Shown here piece after piece: positions 21,101 through 33,100 of a stretch of DNA of 57,667 nt. The position numbers and the translations under genes were made by a program. Positions within the stretch are counted from its first letter, which is position 1, and the number at the start of each line of letters is the position of its first letter. Source of the DNA: Deltaproteobacteria bacterium (GTDB lineage Bacteria > UBA10199 > JADFYH01); assembly GCA_015233135.1 (NCBI GenBank), contig JADFYH010000017.1, positions 1 through 57,667 on the forward strand. Direction: 5' to 3'. The notes under the pieces are model-generated. The model was given only the letters and a program-made list of their open reading frames with translations. It was not told the DNA's origin and did no database searches.

Positions 21101-24100
21101 TTCTTCGGAAGTCTCCACTCGAACTCTGGCTGCTGGCGCCTCTGCAGGATTTGCTCTTGTTCTTAAGTAAGCTTTTACTCCCGCCATTTCATCTGGCGTG
21201 GGAGCTTCTTTTTCACCGGCAGCGCTTTCTGCCACTCGCGCTTGCAGGAAAGGATCTCTGCTGTCATTTATTTTTTCCAGAATTTCTGCCACGGCCTCGG
21301 GATATTGGGCGGCGTTTTCAGGGGTCACCAGGCTACACAAAAACAAGAGCGCATCCTCCTCTCTTTGGCGAGTAGCCTGTTCTATAAGCCTCTGCAGCAG
21401 TCTTTGCGCCTTCTGGTTTTTACCCCACTGCTTCAAAAGGGCAGCGGCCCACAACGAGGGGTTTCCACACAACCTGGAAGAAATCAGCAGATCGGAGATC
21501 ACGTTGCTCTCATAATATTCACCTACATGCTCCAGGAGCCCTAAAAACAGATTTTCTGTTTGCTGGGGATCAAGCCCGCTGAAGGTTTCACGAAGGGCCG
21601 TTTTTTCTTCTTCCGTAAGACCCTGATTCCAGGTTTTGGTCATATCATCGAAGGCAAGGTTCATCAGGCTTAGCGCTGCATCTTGATGGAGGGGAGACTG
21701 GCGCAGAGGGGGAGAGGCACTCAGGGCCTTCAAGAAACGTTGCAAGGGTGCCGCGTTTTCAATGATGCGCTTGTTCAGTGAAGCAATAAATTGTGTCACA
21801 AAAATCCGAACGGCCTTCTGAAAGGCTTGAGGCTCAAGGTCTGCCCGTTCGAGTGAAGCCAGTTGTTCTTGAAGAATCTCATGGGAAGTTTTTTGCCCCG
21901 TCTGCAGGGGCCGATCAATCCAGGCCAAGGCCAAAATCAGGGACCTCTCAAACTTTACACGCTGGGATTCGCCTCCCCGATAATCCATTTCCGGCGCAGA
22001 AGAAAGCGCCTCCCAGCGTTCCTCGAGTAGCCTTGCACTCTCGGCTGTCAAGGTAAGCCTATCTTCCTCATAACAAATTTCTATGCCTGCTTCTCCTGCC
22101 TCCAAGGCACTTGCGTAGACCTCAGCACTCTCAAAATTCACCCAAACAGAAGTCGCGGCATTTTTCTCTCGACGAGAAGTATTGAGAAGAATGTGGATCC
22201 GTCCCCGGAACTCGTGTACGTAGCTGCCTATCTCCGGATGCTGGTTCGAGCAAGCCCACACCCACCTTGATTGTTCCTGAAATTGAAGCAGCGGGTTCAA
22301 CTCTGCAGCAGCAGAGGGCCCGGGCTTGCTGAAGATGTTTCTGAAACCCTTCCAAAAAGCTCGTCCCGAAAAACAAGTCATCCCCAAGGCCATAGCGCTT
22401 AAGACAAACCCGGCCTCCACCATCAGAGGGGCATGAAAAACCAGACCCACACCCGCAAGGGCTAGGCCGACCGGGGTGTGCAGGCCAGAAAGCACAGGAG
22501 CTCTCAGCTTTTCCTGCAGGCGCGCAAGAAGCTCGAGATTATTAGTCACCTCCCACTTCTGGGGAGTGTCCGTTTCAAATTGTGAAAGTTCGATACTCAG
22601 TAAATACGCACTCAATCGCGCACGCGCTTCTTCTGAAAAAATTTTGGAATTTACCACAGCCTCCAGTGTCATCCTCCTCCAGGCAAGGGGCTTCTCTCCC
22701 AATAAAGCCGGTGGAAATTGTTCAAAGCGAAGTGCGTTAAAAGCAGCTACCAAGGCTGGATCCTGGGATTCCTGCATGTTCAGATGATGCAAAAGTTCGC
22801 CCAATTCCTCTAGGTGGGCTGGTGGATTGTCGAAGCAGGCTTGTTGCTGTTCACTCGAAAGCGGTGACGCCGCTGGGGCTGCACCCTCAGCAGGCTTACC
22901 AACCATCCCCAGCACCCCCAGGCCCAACGCGATTGCGCCGGTGAGGCCCCAGCTCCAGATGCTGGGACTTGTATCCGACACCAAACCCAACGTCATCGCC
23001 TGTGCCGAGCTGGGCGCAAACAGCGCCAGGGCACCGGCCCCGGCGGCGAGGAGTAGAACGGACGGGGTGCCCTTAAAAACATTATCCCCCTTCGTCACCT
23101 CGTTTCCTTCGTCACCCCGTATCTTGGCCAATAATGGATTTTGTGTCTTCTTGTATTTAGGGTCTTGTAGAAGCTCAAAAACAGCCCCGTTGCGCTTCTC
23201 CAGACAGGCCTTACGAATATCGGGCCGAAGTCCGATGACGCCATCATCGAGTGTCTGCATGACGCCACGCCACCCAGAGGCTCTCCACCAAGGATGCTCC
23301 GCATAGACCTCTTCGAGCATTTTTTCATATTCTTCGGTACCCTCTTCCAATTGCCTGCCAACGCTTCCCCTGAACTCCATGGCCTCCGCATCTGGATATC
23401 TTTGTAAAAATAACTCTACAAAACGAGTGTGTTCTTCCGTTATTTCGCGACGGTAGGCGAGCTTGTCATTCAAAAATCGACAGACCTTCTCTCCTGCCGA
23501 TTTCTTGTCATCACCAGATGAAAATGAATGAATATCGAATAGTCGAAACCGTCGTTGCCGAGTATCATACATTACATTATGCCCATCCATGAAATCGGCA
23601 TCCTGCAACACAAAAGGTGAGTTTGAAACATCTTCAAGAATAGTCACCGCTGTCTCAACAAGCTCCGTGAGTCGGGCTTCTTCTGTGATGAATGCTTGAT
23701 AAGGCTCTAGCTCTAGGCCCTCAATCTTTTCAATCACCGCGATCCCACCTTCTTCAAGATAAATACGTGGAAGAAGTCGCTGTAGGAGTGGGTGTACTTG
23801 CTGTTGTGCAAACATTCCTTCGTGATCTTGTTTACAAACAACTTCAAATGTACCGTGGTTTGGCATCTCGCATTCGACGATTGTGACCACTTGTTGTTTT
23901 CCTTTGCGAAATGTTGGCCGTAGGCGATATCTCAAACCACTGTCCGGGAGTTCCTGCCATGCGCCCTCGTTTTCGCGATCATTCCGATGAAGCGCCGCTT
24001 CTTCATAGGCCGTTCTTACCAGTCTTCGAAATGCGGCCTCATGCTCTTCTATAAAAGAAGCGATCTTCTGTGGCTCGATTAATCGAGGGGCAACCGATGA

Positions 24101-27100
24101 CGGAGAAGCTTCTGTATCCGCTCCCCCCGCTTTCATCACCATCCCCAGCACCCCCAGGCTCAGGGCGATTGCGCCGGCCACGCCCCAACTCCACACACTC
24201 GAAGTTGCATTTACAGCAGACAGCGTCGTTTGCACCGTGCGCACCATGGCCTCGGCATTGGACGGGGCAAAGAGCACAGCCAAACCGGTGCTGACCCCGG
24301 CAAGCCCCAACAGGCCCAAGGTCGCGGGAGAGGTTTTTGACGGCGCGCTCTCAGCGCTTGCAATTTGTGCCTTCAGTTCTCGAGCCCTGTTGGCAATCAA
24401 GGGTTCAGAATCTGTGCTTCGCTCTGAAAGTAAATTCAGAAATTCTTTTTTCTGAGCCACCGGCAAACGTTTAAAGGCAGCGGCCAGCTCGCGCATGGAA
24501 GTTCTGGTGACTGCGACCGACTCGGAGCGGGCATGGGCCATCAAAACCTGCGCGTACTCTGCTCGAGTAGCCAGGCTCACTTCTGGATTCAAAAGCAGAT
24601 GACCCAAAATTGAAAGACGGTAAAACAGGCGCCGCTGGGCGGCCTCTTCTTGATTTTGAATTTCATGAAGCAAGAGCTTTCCTGCTTCGAGGGCAAATTC
24701 TTTCTTGAGTTCTTCGGCAATAATTACACAAAGCGTTTCAGCCCTCAATTGAACCTGCGTATCCGGGGAATTCATCGATTCAAAAATGGCAATAAACGCG
24801 ATCCATTTTTGTTGCCCCTTCAGATGGGGAAGCAAGGGATGAAAACTATTCAAGACCTCTTTACAGGCAGAGACATCCTCCGTCCGAAGGGCAGTCTGAA
24901 GGGCTTCCAGGTTCTTTCCTAATTCCGCAACCCAACCCTCCTGCCGGGATTGAATCAGACGACCCACCAAGGTCTTTCGACCTGAAGAACTATGCGTCTC
25001 CCCTTCATGCAATACAGACGCCGAACTGAAAAGTCTTTTATAGGGACCTAGGATTCCCCACACCCCCAAGCCCAGGGCAACGACTGCAGCCAGGCCGCCA
25101 AAACCCCATAAACCTTGAGAGGGCTGGACTCCATGCAAGATTGCTGCATCGGCATCAAAGGCACCCGTGATTCCTGCAAGCAAAAGAGCACCGACGGCGA
25201 GAACCCCTGGGACCCTGTCTATTCTTGCATTTCCTGGCCTCCGAGGAGGCTCTACAATCGCCTCCCAATTCACGCTTTTAACAATTTTTTCCCATTCGGC
25301 TTCCGAAAAATGGGAAGGTCGAATGGAAGGGTCACGCGGATCTTCCACCTTCTTCGCACGCATGAGGGCACAAATTTCAAAAAGCAATCTTAAGGGACCG
25401 TTCGTGCCATAAACTATGAAGCCACATTCAATAAACAACTTATTGGTTTTTACAGCCCCTCTAAAAATTTGGAACAGTTCCGCGGAATCTCGTTTACCTT
25501 CCAAAACTTCCGGAATGGCAAAACGAAAACGGCGGTGATCGATACGGAATAAAGGAAACGATTGCTCGAATAAAAAAAGCAGATGCACGCGGGCATCCAG
25601 TAGTTTTTTATCTTTTGTACTAAGCTCTAATATCCTCAAAAACCTATCGAACCGTGTGGCATTCGCCTCCCAAAACTCCCTATAGTTTTTGTTGAGGGTG
25701 GCGGTATCGGTAGTAAAAGCCCTCATGGCCTCGGCATAAGCCGCCGCCTGATCTTTCAAAATCTGTTCGAAGGCAACCAGTTCGGCTTGAATTTCATCGC
25801 GATCCGAAAAACCATAATCCATGACTGAATGAACATTCGCTTCCAAATCGTTCAACAAACTATCCAGCACCTCTTGTCGCTTTTGCAGGTTCGTGGTGTT
25901 TTTAAATTTTTCAAGATTTTCTCTGTAAGAGGCATATCTCAAAGTCACCGTTTCACTGAAGGCCAGAGGAGGGTCTTCCAAAAGACAGGCGTGGGCATAC
26001 GTGAGACTGGCCAACTCTTCGGAGGAGTTTTCTCCAAACAAAACCTGGCGCATACGCTCCAGTTTTTCCTGGCGGGGCTTTGTGAGGGAGATTTCTCCCC
26101 CAGGCAACACTTTAAATTCGATGATAAAATTATCGGGGTCTGCGGAAAGTGCTGCCGCTTTTTCATCACTCAGAATGGCAATACTCTCAGCTCTCACAAA
26201 AACTTTATAAGAGCCCGGCTCCGGTTGTTTTAAACCAAACTGCCCCAAAATTTGCCGAAGCTGTTCGCGGGCAATGGCCGCAGCGCGAGGTTTTACGCGA
26301 GGGGAATTGTGAAAATCGGCAGGCATGAGAAAACGCCCAAAGCTGGGATGCGTAAGTTGTAAGGCCTCTTCTACTTTCAGCTGAGCCGCTAAATCGGGGG
26401 CGCTAAAAACCCAACGCTGGGGGGCTTTTGCACCCGCCAACATTTCTTCACAAGTGACCTGATAACCCTCCACCCCCACAACCCGCAGCAGGCGCGAAGA
26501 GTCCGAACCATAAATCAAATTATTTGTCGAAAGCAGTTCTAACTCGGCCCCTTCAAAGGGGCCGGTTTCGCTGGAGATGCCGCTGACCTGAAAGGTTTTT
26601 CTGCTGTCTCGATTCGATATGAAAACCGCACCCAGCGCAACCGCGCCCACAGCGGCCATCACAGCACTCAGCAGACTGCCCGAGGAGGAATAAACACTGG
26701 CCGCCCCATGCAAAGCTGCGGCATCCGAAATATTGGGAAACAAAGTAACCGCCCCGGCACCCAGCAGCGCCAGCAGGCCCAGAGTGCTTGCGCCCGCTAA
26801 ACCACCCACCTTCGATAATTCCGCCACCTTTTGCGTACAAGTCTTCAAATAATGGCTAAAGGCCTCGCGCTCGGCAGGCTCTAGGTCTATCTTGGCCAGC
26901 GTATCCAGCAAACCGAGGACCTCAACAAATCCAAATTTTTCGTAGTAATCGGCAAGGGCACGGGCAAAGGCATCCAGCACTCGGGCATCCACACGTTCCA
27001 AAGGGCAGAGATTAAATTTGCTCAGACAAAAGTTGGAGACTCTACCTTTAAACGCAGCAGTAGCTGTAGCCCCCACGGCTTTTAATTGTTCTGCCAGCAC

Positions 27101-30100
27101 CGCAGGAATCAGCACAGTGCTAATTAAATAACGAACACCTACTTCAGAGTGAGGACGATCGTCGCTCATCGCTTCACCTTCTGCCGCCTTAATTTTTTGC
27201 AGTATGGATGGCCTCTCTGCATAATCTATCCCGTACTGCAGGAACGCTATCGCTACTTCTTCGGAGCTCTCATCTTCCCTTAGCCTCCTCCTTGTCTCCA
27301 AGCCTTGTAGCAAATCCTGTGGTATTCTTGAGGGTGCAATAGGGACATCGGGATCTACCTCCACACCTTCGCCCAGGCCCAGAAGGACCGTCAGTTCAGG
27401 AATATTTTCTATACGATATTCGATGGGAAGACCTTGCAGGATCTCGAGGCAGCGCTGATATGCGAGCTGATTTTCCTCAATCCAAACATTGGATTTAAAT
27501 TCGCTTAGGGCCTGCGGATTGTCTTTTAAGGCTTCGATACATTTTTCATAAAATACAAAAAAATCACGAAAGGATTGAAGATAATTTTCTAAATCTTGTC
27601 GATTTGTATTTCTCTCTTGTAAGGGAGACTGGACCAAACCATATTCTGGGTTCATGTACTGAAAACGCCGGGCGTCTCTAAAAGCAAAATAGGAAAAAAG
27701 TATTTCCATCCTTTGTTGCAGGCACTGGGCCAAATAAGTAGAGCCGTTTTCACCCAAAGGACTTTCCAGTTTTCTTTCCCTTTTACCCAGCCCGCCCAGC
27801 CTGTTTAATCGAAGAGCCTCTGCAAGAGTTTCTTTCATAGCGCGAATAAAACCAGAGCGTTCGAGGTCGAAACCCTCAAACAGAGAATTATAAGTGACCG
27901 TAACCGCAGCGGCTACGACACTCACACCCAAACCCAAGGCCAGAGTTCCCAAAATTCCAGATTCTAATCCATGCACAGAGGCCAAAAAAGTCACGGCGCC
28001 CTGCAGTGGGCGGTCAGCCGCCTCGGCGTTAGACGCGGCCAGCAAGACGACCAAGCCAAGCGCAGCGGCGGCGACATAGCGACCGACGGAGAGGGTGTTG
28101 TCTACAATCCCCTCTCCCCTTGGGCCATCAAGGGAAGAGACAGAGAGGTTGGAAAGGGAGGCTGGGGGGATCACCCACATCACCCCTTCTTTAAACTCGA
28201 ACTCCCCTTCCAGCTCTACCATCGTAGAAGCCACACCCAGTGCGCCTACCCAGGCTCCTTCACTATTTTTACTGCAAACTTCCAGATAAACTTTTTTTCC
28301 ATCTCGACGATAAACCCTGTAAACCAGCGCATCTTCTGGCGTGGCCGTTCTCAACACTCGCGCTTCACCCTTCAATTTCACTTTGGCTTCTTGAGCAGTG
28401 CTCGAAAAACCCGACAGCCGGTGCCGAATTTTTTCATATTGTGATCTTGCAAGCAGGGCCGCGATCGCCAGAAGCGGCAAGGAAGCGATGAGCCCTTCGG
28501 TTAAAGAAAAATCGGCTGGAAGCGAAAATAAATTCTGATCGCCAAGCACCGTCACCGCCCCCTGCGCGGCATGGCCTGGAAATTCCTGAGCCAGGGCCTC
28601 GGGCATTCCCCCAAAGAAAGCCGCCGCCCCCACGCCCAGCAGCGCCAGCAGGCCCAGAGTGCTGCTGTTAGCTAGTAAAGCTCTTTTGCGGCGGGCCAGA
28701 TTTTCACCCATCATTCTTGAGCCCCATGCCCCGATAAGCCTTCCATTAATTTTTTCTTCCCCAAATCGTGCTTCCATCTCTATTGCGGGCCGCACAGCCG
28801 GATTAAAGAGGTCCAGCTGCAAATGGGCTTTGGCAATGGCTTCGTCGTCACTGTTCATAATTTCAAGAACACGATCTCTATACTTCAACGCGGCGACACT
28901 GGCCTCTTTGGAAATCGTTTCACGCCTAGCCAAATAATTAAAAATACCGCTCACGCCGATCAAGTCTTGTGCGGGGCAGTGCTCCAAGCGACTGGCAAAC
29001 TCGCTCCATTCCTGCGCCTGAATGTCGTCTTCAAGCTCCATCAGGCTTTCCAAATAATGGCGGACTGCATGGGCTCTATTGCTAATCTCCAGGGATGAGA
29101 GGATCCCAGTGGGTGGACCCTCGCTCCAAAAAGTCTTGAAACTACCAAGGATGAGAATTTTATTGTGCCTCAAACAACGAGGGCTTTTTACAAAATCCAA
29201 AAGCAGGGCCTTGGCCAAAACCCCCGCTTCATTGCCGCCATAAATTCCATTCAACGAGGCATCGTTGCCGCGAAGTTCCAGCAAGCGGGGCACTGCGGCA
29301 TTGAGTGCTGCTTGCTCCTCAGAGGATAGAGTCTCCTGTTTGATGAGGACCGCAAATGCCGCGATGGCCTCAAGCTGCTCTTGCTCGTAATTAGACTGCA
29401 ACAAGGTGAGAAGAGGATGCTGCGTTGAAGCAGACCCCGTGCCGCTACTCCCTGAAGCCGCATCCATATTATTTGAGTTTACACCCCCATTTGTTACATC
29501 AATTACTGCTGCAGTCGGGGTATCCTTTGCTGTGTAAATCACATCCCCATTGGGCATCACCGTCGCGTGCATACCTTCTGGGACAACAACTGTGGTGACA
29601 ATTGGAGGCGGTATTTCTAAAGCTTTAATTTCTGCCCAATCTGTTTCTGCAAATTCAGTAGAGGCAAACACATCGGGCATCAAAGCTTTGCCACCGAAAA
29701 TAACGACTTCTGTTTTTTGACCTTCGTGTTCCGGAGGACAACGACGCTCGTCTACCCAAGCCATTGGCATTTCATAAAAATGCACGGGAATGCCTTGGTG
29801 ATCGGCCCAAAACTTGATTCGGCGCATCGACTTTTCAAGTTGGTTTCGGCCCTTGTCCGTGGGCAAGAGTTCTAAACCTTGAGGGGTATATCCCGTGTAA
29901 ATGTGAATTCCACTTTTTCTGCGTACATAAACCGAGCCACCCAAGGGACAAGTCATGCTACACATTACCGCTTGATTATCATTCAGATGAGGAAGCGCTG
30001 CCTGATAGTTTGCCTCAAGCTCTACCAAATCTCCCGACATTTTGCCTTCCAATGTGCGGCTTGGTGAAGGATGAACCCCCCAAATGTCAGCATGTTCAGG

Positions 30101-33100
30101 GTGGTTATGCGCAATATTGGCAATCCGCGTCTCTGTGAGCGGAAATTTAATCAGGAACTCAGCGGACATCCCTGCACTGTTTCTTTGAGATAGACCGACA
30201 GCCCACCTTACTTCTCCATCTGGCATAAAGACATAATCTAAAATCATTTCATTCGACAAACCATGGCGACCAATCAGGTTAAAAAGTCTTTTGAGGCGTG
30301 GAGCTGAACTGGGTTTTAAGGTAAAAAAACGATCCGGGTAAGTAGCCGAAAGGAAGAGCAAGAGTTTTTCTTGTGAGCTTGCCGTTTTGAAAAAGTTTTC
30401 GGTCCATTCAATATCTTCTGCATTATTGGAGAATATTTTTTTGATGACTGCCAACCTTAAGCCCTGCAAATCTATTTTTCCATCACTGACCATTTGAGGA
30501 AAAAATTTCTCCGCCCAGGCAAGGCCCTTGTACCGATACAACCTTTCCTCTTTTACTGAATTGGTAAATTCCGAATGGTCACAATGATGTTTTAAGAGAT
30601 GAATCACAAAACGAACAGAACCCGAAACTTGCATCTGGATAAGGCCTTCGTTTTTTTGAATCACTTTAAGGAGGGCAAGTTCCAGGCTTAAGCTGGGATG
30701 TAAAGCTTCTGCTTCAGGTTCGAAGGAACTTCCTAGGGAACAATTAAACAATTTTTCTACTGCTTCTTTTAAAATTCTTCTTTTTTCATCCTCAGAAAGT
30801 TTCGCATAGGTTATTTGACGACCCAGCAGGGCAACCTCTCTTAGACTTTGATAGATCTCAAAATTATTCTCTTTAAGCTGAAAGACCGTAACAAGATCGC
30901 CACTCTGCAAATGAGCCTCTATTTCACTGAGAATATCTTCTTTGAAGTCCGCTTCTTCAAAAGCAGGCAAAACTCTGGGATCTATTTCTAAGGCCCTCAA
31001 GCGGTTCATCAAAAGATCAAATTTTTCTTCAGGGCTTCTAATTTTTTTCAAAAGCCTGGAGCGGTGATCTTCCAACCAGATAAGATCCAAACAATATTTC
31101 TCAAAGACTTCTCTATTTCTGGCACTGGCCTCACTCCGCAAGCTTTTATAAACGGCTTTAATCCTCGAAAAAACCGTGGGTTCGGCTTGAGCTAATAGAA
31201 TAGTTGAAAATTGCCCGGGGATACCCGGAAGTTTTTGCAGGTGGCTAAAGACAGCCAGCAAACGCTGGCGATATAATCCTTTTCGTTCTACTGCAATTTT
31301 ATGCAAATCCTCCGCTTTTTTTGAAAGTGCTGCTCCCTCTGCTGTCTCCAAACCTTTGTACCGCACCTCTGCTCTTAAGGCCTCCTCTTTTTCCAGGATT
31401 GTCTCAGGCGTTAAATCTCTTGTGGCATAGGCCAGGTTGGAGTCCGACAAATCTAAATCTTCTTCGACCAAAGCCTCTTGTTGCGCAGCAGGCATCAGAA
31501 GCTTACCCTCTACAGGTAGAGAAGCAGTCAAAGGCACCTCAGAGCCTTCAACTTTTGCAGTGCCGGCCGGGAGGGGGGCTACGGTGGCTAGCTTGGGGGG
31601 AAAGTTCGCATCCTCATTCGCCGCCCTACTTTTAGGGTCTATTAAAAGTGCTTGGCCTAACGGAGCTTCGGCGACGATCCTTTTCTTTGCCTTTTCTGCT
31701 CGAGCTAATGCCCCCTCCAACCATGCTTCTTCGTCAGCATCCCCCGTTGGACGGGCATCTGCCCCAAGCAGATTGATCGCTTCTCTCTCCGCGATACGAG
31801 GCCCTAAATCTACCACCTTTTCACCACCACCTGTCGGGGGGGTGGAAGAACTCCTTGGTCCTTTTGTCTCCAAATACGCCCGAAGAGGTTCCATCAAATG
31901 CAGCAGCGGGGTGATGTCGTAGTAATTTTCATGAAAATGTTTTTTGAATTCAGCCGGCAGCAAGCCCACTTGTTCTTCATACTCCAAGGGTTTGGACGTC
32001 AGAAAACCCGAATCGAAGATGGGCACGTAGACGCCGTACGAATTGAGTTGGGCGTCTTTGAAGCGTATCGTTCGAACCCAGGTTCTTCCCTGCGCATCTT
32101 GCGCCATCTCCCAAACCAGTTCGCGTCTTGCCCCGCCTACTTCGACGGAACTTTCAAAAGTTTCTGTTCTACATTTACCCAGCAAGGTGTGTTGAAAGCT
32201 GCCTTTGCCGGTGGGTTTGGTAAAATCTGGAATAAAACCTGGGGGATATTTTATAGCCAAAAGATTTTCGACTAGTTGAGTTCCAGAAAGATCTGCCTGC
32301 TTGTGTTTGCGATTAAAATATTGCCCGGCCCTGAATTGTCTTAAAACTTCCAGTTCCTGAACCGGTATTTTTTCGTATTCAAATTCATCCGCCAGGCCAT
32401 CTACCGTTTTGGCAGACAACGAAGCAATGTCTATACATTCCAAAAGCTCACTGGATTGCACTTCGCGAGTTTCTGTGGGCTCATCCAAAAAACTCACAAT
32501 GGCCGATGCTGCCTGGGTTTCCTGGGTGTAGCTTCCCTGACCTTCGCCCAGAATGGTCTTCATGTACTGCCCCGCTGCAGACACAGGACAGGCACGCCAA
32601 GATCCATCCGAATTCGATTTGTAAAAGAAACGGCGTTTTAAAACAAAGCGCTGTTCTTCTGCCAGCCACACGGGCAACACGGCCAACACGTGATCGTAAA
32701 TTTTACCGCTTTCACTGCCCAAGCGTAAAACCTCGCTGCAAAAATAAGTGTAACCTTCGATTTGCATCACTCTTTGGGGAGGAAAACGATTAAGAATTTT
32801 TTGAACCACCGCATGTTCGCGATCGGCTGCGTAGAAAGGATGATCTCTCAGCGTTTCAAAAAATTCCAAAGCGTTTTCTTCGAGTGAGGGGGCATTCGAA
32901 AATAAAACCGGGGGATGAACTCGACCTGTGGTATCGGGCGATAAAGGCACAACCGCTGCTTCAGCCTCTGAAAAGGCCACACACAGATTGGGCCTTTCAT
33001 AAAAACCGAGGGTCAAATACGATTGAGTCAAAATAAAAGAAGGCGAAGGCATCTTTGGATTTGAGGCAAAATAAGGAATCAGGGTTTCTAATTCACGCAC

